Counted from the first letter of the stretch, positions 1 through 6,307 are shown. The stretch is DNA of 7,680 nt from Caldifarciminota bacterium (GCA_016935295.1 JAFGRF010000336.1:1-7680); one strand, 5' to 3'. Notes: generated by a model not told the origin, from the letters alone. A program made the numbers and translations.

Positions 1-1022
1 GCACCCAGCTCGATGCGCGAGCCAGCGTCAATCTGCGAGACCCCGAGTTGCAGGCACTCGCGCCGGATCTCCGGCGATTCGCGCGCGGTCAGAATCATAC
101 CCGTGTAGGGAACGCTCAGGCGCAGAACCGCAACCAGCTTCTTGAAGTCCTCATCCGAGACGAAGTGCGACCGGTCGAGCTTGACGTTCGAGGCCAGGTT
201 CACGCGTGGGAAGCTGATGGTGTGCGGCCCGACGCCGCACGCCTCTTCGAGGTGAATGGTATGGGCAAGCAGCCCCATCACCTCAAACCGCCAGTCATAG
301 AGCCCGAACAAGGCGCCGATACCGACGTCGTCCACGCCCGCCTCCATCGCCCGGTCGTGCGAGGTCAGGCGCCAGGCGTAGTCGCCCTTGCGCGTATTCG
401 CTGGGTGCATTGCCCGATAGGTCGGGTGGTGGTAAGTCTCCTGGAAAACCTGGTACGTCCCGATGCCCACGGCCTTCATCGTTCTGTATCCCTCGACGTC
501 GAGCGGCGCGGCGTTGATGTTGACGCGCCGAATCTCGCCCTTGCCGACCTTGGTCGAGTAGACGATGCTGACGACGCGAGCCATCTCCTCGGGCGGGTAG
601 TCCGGGTGCTCGCCCCAGACCAGAATCAGTCGCTTGTGCCCCTGACCTTCGAGCGCAGTCAGCTCGGAGCGGAGTTCCTCGTCGGTCAGCGTCTTCCGTA
701 CCGCGTCGCGGTTGGAGCTTCTGAACCCGCAATACGCGCAGTTGTTGATACACTTGTCGCCGACGTACAGCGGCGCGAACAGCACGATGCGGTTGCCGTA
801 GACTTCGGTCTTCAACTTCCGGGCTGCGGCAAACACCTCCTGCCACAACTCGGGGTCCTTGATGGCAAGCAGTGCCGCGGTCTCCTCCGGCTCCAGCCGC
901 TTCTTCGACAGCGACTTGGCCAGTATCTCACGCACGCGCGCCTGGTTCGGCCTGGCCGCCGCCAGCGTCTCCTCAATCTTCCGGTCGTCGATGAAATCGT
1001 TCTGGCTCTTGACTTCGCTCAT
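1..1022 (-). CDS. hydG: [FeFe]-hydrogenase maturase HydG (radical SAM tyrosine lyase), 3' end cut by window edge
   Basis: HydG cleaves tyrosine with SAM-derived radicals and builds an Fe(CO)2(CN) unit for the [FeFe]-hydrogenase H-cluster in the cytoplasm. Reading the minus strand from the ATG at 1022 gives 340 open codons to the window edge. The family is usually about 470 residues, so the C-terminal auxiliary-cluster region is missing here. The radical-SAM CX3CX2C motif is CINNCAYCGF, with Cys 91, 95 and 98. It is preceded by the HydG-like stretch YGNRIVLFAPLYV (75-87). Further downstream are GHKRLILVWGEHPDYP, GEIRRVNINAAPLDV, GIGTYQVFQETYH, DDVGIGALFGLYDWRFEV and GVGPHTISFPR, all strongly HydG-like and unlike the shorter thiamine enzyme ThiH. 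The start overlaps the upstream regulator gene's stop as ATGA, with a GAGG Shine-Dalgarno sequence 7 nt before the ATG, so translation is probably coupled. HydE and HydF are not visible and may lie beyond the left edge. Confidence 0.95.
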   Translation of the reverse strand, partial: MSEVKSQNDFIDDRKIEETLAAARPNQARVREILAKSLSKKRLEPEETAALLAIKDPELWQEVFAAARKLKTEVYGNRIVLFAPLYVGDKCINNCAYCGFRSSNRDAVRKTLTDEELRSELTALEGQGHKRLILVWGEHPDYPPEEMARVVSIVYSTKVGKGEIRRVNINAAPLDVEGYRTMKAVGIGTYQVFQETYHHPTYRAMHPANTRKGDYAWRLTSHDRAMEAGVDDVGIGALFGLYDWRFEVMGLLAHTIHLEEACGVGPHTISFPRVNLASNVKLDRSHFVSDEDFKKLVAVLRLSVPYTGMILTARESPEIRRECLQLGVSQIDAGSRIELG

Positions 1023-1360
1023 GTCGCATCCTCGTTCTGCGCTCCAGCTTCTAGCTTCTCGCCTCTAGCTTCGACCGCTGCATCGCTTCCGTTCTTCTTC
1101 CTCAGCGCCGCTTTGACGCTCACCCCCGGTATCGCGCCCAACTTCCCGGTCATGGCACCGATCTCGTCGTTCGAACCATCGACTATGACGGAGATAACCG
1201 AGAGACTCCGTTCCCGATAGGGAATGCCCATCCGCCCGACGAGGATCCGGGCGTACTCGCTCAGTATCTGGTTCACCCTGGGCGCGGTATCGAGCCGGTT
1301 CTCGACGAACACGGCGACTACGCCCAGGCGGTGTTCACGGACAGCATCTGACTCGTTCAT
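1019..1360 (-). CDS. TM1266-family putative iron-only hydrogenase system regulator
   Basis: This small protein matches the TM1266 family, named 'putative iron-only hydrogenase system regulator', which has an ACT/NikR-C-like ferredoxin fold. Its biochemical role is not firmly known; it is found beside hydrogenase maturation genes. Family features are RLGVVAVFVENR (11-22), VNQILSEYARILVGRMGIPY (29-48), SVISVIVDGSNDEIGAMTGK (54-73) and LGAIPGVSVKAAL (74-86). I chose the ATG at 1360 because GAGGT at 1368-1372 lies 7 nt upstream. An in-frame ATG at 1366 would leave almost no spacing. The conserved fold ends near residue 86. The last roughly 25 residues (KKNGSDAAVEARGEKLEAG...) are an extra tail encoded by a short DNA repeat at 1046-1073. 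The gene overlaps hydG by 4 bp, and the same pair (TM1266-hydG) is adjacent in Thermotoga maritima. No clear promoter is visible upstream; a long hairpin lies there instead. Confidence 0.88.
   Translation of the reverse strand: MNESDAVREHRLGVVAVFVENRLDTAPRVNQILSEYARILVGRMGIPYRERSLSVISVIVDGSNDEIGAMTGKLGAIPGVSVKAALRKKNGSDAAVEARGEKLEAGAQNEDAT
1046..1073. repeat. Short repeat (CTAGCTTC units) inside the regulator gene tail
   Basis: CTAGCTTC occurs at 1051-1058 and again at 1065-1072, with a partial copy (AGCTTC) at 1046-1051. On the coding (minus) strand this reads as EARGEKLEAG, the non-conserved C-terminal tail of the TM1266-family protein. It resembles the intergenic low-complexity repeats in this window rather than family sequence, so it may be repeat DNA taken into the reading frame. 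Confidence 0.5.
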
Positions 1361-1384
1361 GGTCATTACCTCTAAGTTAGGAGT

Positions 1385-1454
1385 TGGCGAAAATGGGGAC
1401 TGTACCGGATTGCGGTCGCGTCCTCGCGACCGCGGGCTGTCCCCGTTTTCGCCA
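1385..1454. repeat. Nested REP-like inverted repeat (two-part long hairpin)
   Basis: The outer arms at 1385-1400 and 1439-1454 pair over 16 bp with only one T-G wobble (1394/1445). Inside them a second perfect stem, GCGGTCGCG (1412-1420) with CGCGACCGC (1425-1433), closes a 4-nt TCCT loop. The outer arm (GGCGAAAATGGGGAC / GTCCCCGTTTTCGCC) resembles bacterial REP-type palindromes of the kind mobilised by RAYT (Y1 REP-associated tyrosine transposases), though no such transposase is in this window. It starts 25 bp upstream of the regulator ATG and could limit read-through or structure the leader. Confidence 0.75.
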
Positions 1455-1478
1455 TCTACTGCTACCTAGTAACGCTTG

Positions 1479-1600
1479 ACTGCTAACTAATCTCAGATGA
1501 AGCGTTCCCTCAAGACTCAGGCCTGAGAAGTTAGCAGTTAGCGGTTAGGTGTTAGAGCCTGAACCGTTGGCTGCTAACTGCTCACTCCTAACTGCTAACT
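1479..1600. repeat. Family of ACTGCTAACT decamers in both orientations
   Basis: ACTGCTAACT occurs at 1479-1488 and 1591-1600, with a one-base variant at 1570-1579. The reverse complement AGTTAGCAGT is at 1529-1538. The last two form a perfect 13-bp inverted repeat, 1529-1541 with 1588-1600, around a 46-bp loop. Degenerate TTAG-containing copies fill 1540-1555, and a possible stray copy (TAAGTTAGGAGTT) lies at 1373-1385. No protein reading is supported. It looks like dispersed intergenic repeat DNA of unknown role. Confidence 0.65.
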
Positions 1601-1792
1601 GGCCTCGGGGCCCTGGTCCTGGAATGGCTTCAATTCTGATTCCTCCGGGCCGGCATAGCCTGCCCGTCAGACGCAGGAATGGTAGCAGGAAAAGCCCCAT
1701 GGGTCAAACGGAACGGAGGTGGTCTACTGGTCCCGGGGTCTTGTGGAAGCATGAACCCAAACCAAGATGGAGGCGTCTCCGAGAACTCGGGT

Positions 1793-2080
1793 GTCGCGGT
1801 CAGGGTCGCGGCCGAGGTCGGACTGCAAGTCATCGTCGAAACCGCCGCGCGTGTCGCCATGGAAATCGCGCTGGTATTGGCAACGAGATTCAGACAGCAA
1901 ACCGCCGGACACGTGACCGCAACAATCCTCTCCCGAACCGGCGTCCGAATCGATACGACAATCGGACTGTGAGTGGCGGCCAAAGTCACGCCGACAATGC
2001 CCGTCCAGAAGCCCTTCCGAGTCGCATTCCGAACCGCCTCCCGAACCGTCCCGGGAACGGTTCCCAAGGCGATACCCAGA
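1793..2080. repeat. 24-unit degenerate 12-bp periodic array, possibly the remnant of a tetrapeptide-repeat reading frame
   Basis: Cutting the sequence every 12 bases from 1793 gives 24 successive units without a single phase slip. Most begin RYC (R = A/G, Y = T/C), and many end CGA, GAA or ACA; examples are GTCGCATTCCGA, ACCGCCTCCCGA and ACCGGCGTCCGA. Read on the plus strand in phase, the units translate as tetrapeptides: VAVR, VAAE, VGLQ, VIVE, TAAR, VAME, IALV, LATR and so on, to VAFR, TASR, TVPG, TVPK. Position 1 is mostly V/I/T, position 2 often A or G, and position 4 often R/E/Q/K. Unit 15 ends in TGA, which breaks this frame at 1970-1972. The minus strand is also open across the array (1630-2088). 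It may be decayed minisatellite DNA or a broken repeat protein, and I cannot assign a function. Confidence 0.6.
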
Positions 2081-2206
2081 GCGACCACTTATGCAAGCAG
2101 TCAGGCATCTAATAGCTTGATTGTAAGTTACTTAGTGAATTCGGCCTTGGCCTAAACGCATCAAGATTGGCCGACTGTCGTTTCTCCTGGGTCTAGCGCA
2201 GAAAAT

Positions 2207-2224
2207 GCGGACTGAACGGTCCGC
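2207..2224 (-). terminator. Candidate terminator hairpin of the propeller operon
   Basis: GCGGAC (2207-2212) and GTCCGC (2219-2224) form a perfect 6-bp GC-rich stem with a 6-nt loop. Read in the direction of the operon (minus strand), the stem is followed at once by ATTTTCT, a short T-rich run. It lies 56-73 bp past the stop codon of the 450-residue propeller gene. The T-tract is short, so termination may be weak. Confidence 0.45.
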
Positions 2225-2233
2225 CCTCGGGCC

Positions 2234-2265
2234 TGGCAGGACAGTCCAGATTCTCTGTCCTGCCA
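2234..2265. terminator. 11-bp perfect hairpin just past the propeller operon, without a T-tract
   Basis: TGGCAGGACAG (2234-2244) pairs perfectly with CTGTCCTGCCA (2255-2265) around a 10-nt loop, starting 15 bp after the propeller stop codon. No T-run follows on either strand, so it may be an mRNA 3'-end protecting hairpin or part of a composite terminator with the one at 2207-2224. Confidence 0.45.
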
Positions 2266-2279
2266 ACGCCGTCTCCGAC

Positions 2280-3632
2280 CTACCGCGTGACGACGATCTT
2301 CCTGATTCCGGCTCCTCCCTCCTCACGCCTCTCTCCTCCCTCCTTCAGGAAGTACACCCCCGGCGCCAGCGCCCGCACGTCGTTCGCACCCGGCGCTAGG
2401 TCCATCACCTTGCGACCGGTCGCGTCGAGAAGCACGCATGACGCTCCACGCATCATGCTCGACGCCGGAATGCGAAGGACGCCTAGGATCATGGTTGGGA
2501 GCGGCGTGGCGCGCGCGACTTGAGGCTTGAAGCTCTCCCCAATCCCGGTCACCGACGAATCCCGAATCACGGAGACAGTGGAGCTCTGCTGGTTCGCGAT
2601 GTAGACCCGGTGCTGAATCGGATTCAAGGCGAGGGCAAAGGGAGTGCTGCCGACTGTGATAGTAGCGACGACCGTGTTGATGCCTCCGTCGATGACCGAG
2701 ACGCTACCGCCGCCGCCATTCGCGCAATAGACCTTGTTGTAGACCGAGTCGTAGATTAGCCCTCGGGGACGGTGTCCGACCGCGACCGTCTTGATGACGG
2801 TATCGGAAGCCGCATCAATAACCGTGACGTTATCGCTGCTGAAGTTCGCGCAATAGACCTTGTCGTCGGTCGGGTTGTATGCCAGCGCCATGGGCCCGCC
2901 TCCGACCGTGATTGTCTTGATGACCGTGTCAGAAGCCCCGTCGATCACCGTGACGCTCCCGCCGGCGAAGTTGGCGCAGTAGACCTTGTTGCCGGTCGGA
3001 TTGTCCAGAAGAGCCCAAGGCGTGCCTCCGACCGCAACGGTCTTGATGACCGAATCCGTCGCCGCATCAATCACCGTAACGTTGCTGCTGCCGCTGTTCG
3101 CGAAGTAGATCTTGTTGTTGGTCCGGCTGCAGACCGGCCCAAGTGGGGCACTCCCGACCGTGACTGTCTTGATGACCGTATCGGCTACCCCGTCGATGAC
3201 GGTGACGTTGCTGCCGTTCTGATTGGCACAATAGACCTTGCCGGTCGAATCGCAAGTCAAACCAACCGGGTTGTCTCCGACCCTTATGGTCTTGAGCACG
3301 ATGCTCGTGTCGCCGGCAATCACCGTGACGGTATCGTTTCCAGGATGCGCGCAGTAGACTTTGTTGTTGGCCGGGCTGTAGACAATGGCCCGCGGGTCCA
3401 AACCGACAGGGTAGTTGACAACCGGAATCGTCGCGATGACCGCGTTCGGATCACCGGCAATCACCGTCACGTTGTCGCTCGTCTGATTGGCGCAGTAGAC
3501 CTTGTTCCCGGCCGAGTTGTAGGCCAGACCGGATGGACCCGCTCCGGTCGGCAGATTGGTCTCAAGCCACTGCGCATTCGCGACCGGCGCGGCCAATATG
3601 CATGCTACACACAGCAGAGTGCCAGCCTTCAC
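2280..3632 (-). CDS. Exported 8-repeat YVTN beta-propeller protein with T9SS/FlgD-like C-terminal domain
   Basis: This is a 450-residue secreted protein of unknown ligand. A signal peptide, MKAGTLLCVACILAAPVANA, precedes QWLE at residue 21. Eight YVTN-type repeats of about 41 residues follow (about 36-358), each of the form NKVYCAN..NVTVIDxxxDTVIKTVxVGxxP. The eighth lacks its last strand, which the N-terminal strand (21-35) probably supplies as in 'velcro'-closed propellers. Residues 372-450 form a sorting-like domain (CVLLDATGRKVMDL, ANDVRALAPGVYFLK, RKIVVTR) resembling type IX secretion type A tails or FlgD-like domains. A charged low-complexity piece (EGGERREEGGAG) sits in its last hairpin. 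The start is GTG, with GGGAGG 4 nt upstream, and lies 9 nt after the stop of the larger propeller gene, so the two are one operon. Export and fold are well supported; the biological role is not. Confidence 0.88.
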   Translation of the reverse strand: MKAGTLLCVACILAAPVANAQWLETNLPTGAGPSGLAYNSAGNKVYCANQTSDNVTVIAGDPNAVIATIPVVNYPVGLDPRAIVYSPANNKVYCAHPGNDTVTVIAGDTSIVLKTIRVGDNPVGLTCDSTGKVYCANQNGSNVTVIDGVADTVIKTVTVGSAPLGPVCSRTNNKIYFANSGSSNVTVIDAATDSVIKTVAVGGTPWALLDNPTGNKVYCANFAGGSVTVIDGASDTVIKTITVGGGPMALAYNPTDDKVYCANFSSDNVTVIDAASDTVIKTVAVGHRPRGLIYDSVYNKVYCANGGGGSVSVIDGGINTVVATITVGSTPFALALNPIQHRVYIANQQSSTVSVIRDSSVTGIGESFKPQVARATPLPTMILGVLRIPASSMMRGASCVLLDATGRKVMDLAPGANDVRALAPGVYFLKEGGERREEGGAGIRKIVVTR

Positions 3633-3641
3633 TGTTCCTCC

Positions 3642-6038
3642 CTACTTCGCAATCACAACCTTGTGCAAGTCAGAAGCCGATCTTCCGTCATCGGTCCTCA
3701 GTCCTCTGACGAAATACACCCCCGGCGCCAGCGCACGCACATCATTCGCGCCGGGCTTCAGGTCCATCACCTTCCGCCCGCTGATGTCGAGCAGAACACC
3801 TTTCGACGTTCGCTCGGCGATACTGGCCGGTTCGTAGAGAAGCACCCGTCGCACGACCGTCGCCGCGGGCGCGGTCATCACTGGCAAGCCATCAGGCGAC
3901 TCGATCCCGGCGCGGGTCGTATCTCTGATGGCGGACAGGCTGGAGCCAGAAGCGTTTCCCACGAACATCCGGCGGACGGCTGGAGCATATGCCATCGCCA
4001 CTGGGTCGTCCCCAACCCAGATCCTTGCGACCACGCTGTCTCGCCCGCAGTCCAAGACGGCCACGTCATCGGTCAGCGTGCTGAAGCAATACACTCTGTC
4101 CCCGATCGAGTCATAGCCCACCGACGATGGCCGCACCGGAAGGTCGAGACTGGCCACTGGCGTCTGCGTGCCGCAGTCGATCACCGTAACATCGGGACTC
4201 CCGCTGTTCACGCAGTAGAGCCTGTTGCGGCGCCAGCTGTAGACCAGCGTCTTCGGCATGCCGCCGACTGGAATGACGCTGATGACCTGTAGGGTCGCCC
4301 CGTCGATAACGACGACCGAATCGTCGGACCGGAGAGCGCAGTAGACCAGGTTGGCAGCGGGAATCAGGAGCAGGTCAGTCGCACGCCCACCGACTGGTAT
4401 GCTCGCGATTACTGTGTCAGCGGCCGCGTCAATAACAACAACGTGCTCATCAAACCCGGTTGCGCAGTAAACCCGGCCTCTGGCAGGGTCCGCTACCATA
4501 TCCAAGGCGGCAAACCCCAACTTCGCGCCGACGCTCTCAGCCTGCAGATTTATGGCAGCCACCCCGCTGTCGTACGAACCACACCAGACTTTGTGCAGAA
4601 CGGTGTCCGGACAGAGCAGATCCGGAGCGAAACCCACTCTGACGGTCGCCGTCACGCTGTCCCCATTGCAGGCGATGATACTGACAGTGGAATCACCGGT
4701 GTTGCCACAACAGACGAGCCCCAGGGGCCGCTCGTAGGCCAGTGCGACCGGCTTCTGCCCTACTGGGACCGAACCGAGAACCAGGTTCTGCGTTCCGCTG
4801 ACGACCGCAACCGTGGCCTCGTCCCGACCCGCGCAGTACACCTTGTGCGACGACTTCGCCCAGCACACTGCAGCAGGCGTGAAGTCGAGCAGGACACGGT
4901 CTTCTACCTGTCGCTCGGCCGGGTCGAAGACCGTCACCATGTTGTTCTCCAGGTACACCCGATTGCGGGTCGGGTTGTAGCACATGGCCGTCGGCACGCT
5001 TCCGACCGCGACCTTGGCGCAGACTGAATCGCCCTGCCCATCGATCGCGACTAGTGTATCGGAGTAGCGCAGGCTGCACCACACCAGGTTGTCGGTAGAG
5101 TCGAACACCGTCGCAGTCACTGTCTTCGACATCTGCACACTGGCAATCAACGAATCTCCGTAGCCGCAGACTATGTTGACGTCGCGTCCGGCGGGGCAAT
5201 ATAGCTTGTTGGTCAGTGGGTTGTACGATACGGGCACGTCGTCGCCCGGCCCGGCCACGCGACCGCAGATGCTGTCACCATGAGCGTCGATGATATCCAC
5301 GTAGCCGCTGTAGCCATGGCAGTACACCTTGCTGCTCACACGATTGTAGATAAGAGCACGCGGCCCGTAGCCGACCGGGATGCCACTGACGATGCTGTCC
5401 GCGCCGCAGTCGATCACGAGCACGTCCGCCGCTAAAGTCGACGCAACGAACACCTTGTTCTCGGTGGGGGCACAGCACGCGGCCGAGCCCAACAGCTCGT
5501 CGGGCATGCACAGCATCCTGACAAGAGAGTCGCTCGCGGCATCGATGACGAGCAGGCATGGTATGGTATCGTATGATGGTACGTAAACCCGATTCACGAC
5601 CGGGTTGTAGCAGATGCTGGTCGCGTAGGCCTTTGTGATGTGCCTGAGTTCTCGGCCGGTCGCGCCGTCAAGCACGTATACGGTGTTACCGTAGAGCCCG
5701 CCGATCCAGTAGACCTTGTTGACCGGTGAGGCGTAGCACGCAGAACCGAAGTGGTTGGCGGGAGCGTGGTCAGTCAGCCGATTCGAGAGACCATCGATCA
5801 CCGCAAGCCCATTCTCGCAGGCTGTGAATAGGAGGTTGTTGCCCGGGTTGTAGAGCATTGTGCCGGGACTCCCGAACCCGCCCAGCGAATCCGGCAGAAG
5901 CAGTGTCTTCTCCAACCACTGCCCGCTGACTGCCGACAGGCAGCAGCAGACGGCCAACAGCACCGCCAAGGGGCACGCGGCCCGGTTGTGGGTGAGGGCG
6001 ATACGGTTGTGCGGACAGCGGACACGGCGGTCGTTCAC
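3642..6038 (-). CDS. Exported 16-repeat YVTN-like beta-propeller protein with T9SS/FlgD-like C-terminal domain
   Basis: This is a 798-residue secreted protein and the first gene of the operon. I chose the GTG at 6038 because AAAGGAGGTG (6041-6050) lies just upstream; an in-frame ATG at 6056 has no such signal. The signal peptide runs to about residue 39, with hydrophobic core PLAVLLAVCCCLSAVSG before QWLEKT. Sixteen repeats of about 38-44 residues fill about 60-700, for example NKVYWIGG..VYVLDGATG and GRVYCATG..VVVIDAAADTVIASIPVGG. Fifteen are full and the last is probably closed by the N-terminal strand, which fits two tandem eight-bladed propellers. The tail (last roughly 85 residues: GVLLDISGRKVMDLKPG, ANDVRALAPGVYFVRG, HKVVIAK) nearly matches that of the next gene, with a variable RTDDGRSASD piece in the same loop. 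Its ligand is unknown. Such proteins may bind polymers or partners at the cell surface, which is inference from the fold. Confidence 0.86.
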   Translation of the reverse strand: MNDRRVRCPHNRIALTHNRAACPLAVLLAVCCCLSAVSGQWLEKTLLLPDSLGGFGSPGTMLYNPGNNLLFTACENGLAVIDGLSNRLTDHAPANHFGSACYASPVNKVYWIGGLYGNTVYVLDGATGRELRHITKAYATSICYNPVVNRVYVPSYDTIPCLLVIDAASDSLVRMLCMPDELLGSAACCAPTENKVFVASTLAADVLVIDCGADSIVSGIPVGYGPRALIYNRVSSKVYCHGYSGYVDIIDAHGDSICGRVAGPGDDVPVSYNPLTNKLYCPAGRDVNIVCGYGDSLIASVQMSKTVTATVFDSTDNLVWCSLRYSDTLVAIDGQGDSVCAKVAVGSVPTAMCYNPTRNRVYLENNMVTVFDPAERQVEDRVLLDFTPAAVCWAKSSHKVYCAGRDEATVAVVSGTQNLVLGSVPVGQKPVALAYERPLGLVCCGNTGDSTVSIIACNGDSVTATVRVGFAPDLLCPDTVLHKVWCGSYDSGVAAINLQAESVGAKLGFAALDMVADPARGRVYCATGFDEHVVVIDAAADTVIASIPVGGRATDLLLIPAANLVYCALRSDDSVVVIDGATLQVISVIPVGGMPKTLVYSWRRNRLYCVNSGSPDVTVIDCGTQTPVASLDLPVRPSSVGYDSIGDRVYCFSTLTDDVAVLDCGRDSVVARIWVGDDPVAMAYAPAVRRMFVGNASGSSLSAIRDTTRAGIESPDGLPVMTAPAATVVRRVLLYEPASIAERTSKGVLLDISGRKVMDLKPGANDVRALAPGVYFVRGLRTDDGRSASDLHKVVIAK

Positions 6039-6040
6039 AG

Positions 6041-6050
6041 CACCTCCTTT
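6041..6050 (-). promoter_or_regulatory. Strong Shine-Dalgarno sequence that sets the GTG start of the large propeller gene
   Basis: The minus strand reads AAAGGAGGTG then CTGTG. This is a near-perfect anti-16S match 2-4 nt before the GTG at 6038, and it makes the longer ATG reading (6056) unlikely because the ribosome site would lie inside it. Confidence 0.75.
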
Positions 6051-6087
6051 GGGCAAGCCCGGACTGTGACCCTGCTGGTTACGTACT

Positions 6088-6114
6088 ATTATACTCCCGC
6101 TCGGACGCTGTCAA
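6088..6114 (-). promoter_or_regulatory. Sigma-70-like promoter of the propeller operon
   Basis: On the minus strand a perfect -35 box TTGACA (6109-6114) is followed after 15 bp by a perfect -10 box TATAAT (6088-6093). The spacer is 2 bp shorter than ideal. Transcription would begin near 6081, giving a leader of about 43 nt before the GTG at 6038. It lies in the only AT-rich patch of the region. Confidence 0.65.
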
Positions 6115-6262
6115 CAGCCGCTGCAAGAGGCAGGGGTCAAGGACTCAAGGATTCCAGGGGTCCAGTGTCGGAACCTTCTGCACAACCTAAGGATGTTCTC
6201 CGCCTCGACAGCATTCTCTTTGTGCCTTTGTGTCTCGGTGGTAGGGGTCCGGGTCCCCGGTT
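6115..6262. repeat. Non-coding spacer with dispersed low-complexity repeats
   Basis: The stretch between the propeller promoter and the DUF192 scrap holds no supported gene. It contains CAAGGACTCAAGGATTCC-type repeats (6138-6158) and a pyrimidine/GT-rich run, TTTGTGCCTTTGTGTCTCGG (6220-6239), made of near-repeated TTTGTG units. Both look like short dispersed intergenic repeats. A weak CCGGG/CCCGG hairpin follows at 6249-6260. Confidence 0.4.
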
Positions 6263-6307
6263 CTACGCGGCGGGCTCGGGCTTCGGAGCTGAGGTCTGGA
6301 AGGCGAC
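6263..6307 (-). pseudogene. C-terminal scrap of a DUF192 gene
   Basis: Fifteen codons on the minus strand read VAFQTSAPKPEPAA plus stop. The intact DUF192 gene 0.6 kb upstream ends VAFQTSVPKAE plus stop. At DNA level about 26 of the 33 shared bases agree, and most differences are at third codon positions, as in diverged homologues rather than a fresh copy. The scrap starts 6 bp after the antitoxin stop codon and has no start of its own. It suggests that a second DUF192 copy was cut down when the toxin-antitoxin pair arrived, or that the pair came in with this tail. Confidence 0.55.

Larger units (their letters stand above)
1367..2279. other. Gene-poor intergenic region between two minus-strand operons
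   Basis: This 0.9-kb stretch separates the regulator/hydG operon (its 5' end at 1360) from the end of the propeller operon (2280). Open frames exist on both strands, but none has a recognisable domain, a good Shine-Dalgarno sequence or family-like composition. It contains a nested hairpin (1385-1454), inverted decamers (1479-1600), a perfect 12-bp palindrome CTCAGGCCTGAG (1516-1527), a 12-bp periodic array (1793-2080) and hairpins (2207-2265). I recognise nothing in 1604-1792. An AT-richer patch at 2107-2140 has no convincing promoter pair. Confidence 0.6.

Noticed and set aside
48..1220. Long plus-strand open frame of 390 codons
   Set aside because: It lies opposite hydG and the regulator gene, which have clear family motifs. 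It has arginine/valine-rich shadow composition and no recognisable domain.
1385..1454. Intrinsic terminator
   Set aside because: The hairpin is strong, but no T-tract follows the outer stem on either strand, and the element is upstream of, not after, the nearest gene.
1793..2080. CRISPR array
   Set aside because: Units are 12 bp, degenerate and contiguous, with no 20-40 bp repeats separated by unique spacers, and no cas genes are nearby.
1630..2088. Minus-strand 152-codon open frame across the 12-bp array
   Set aside because: Openness on both strands follows from the stop-poor repeat unit. The frame has no Shine-Dalgarno sequence and no family similarity that I can see.
2772..4292. 506-codon plus-strand open frame
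   Set aside because: It is the antisense shadow of the two propeller genes. Its apparent DR/VVDRVVD repeats simply mirror the propeller repeats.
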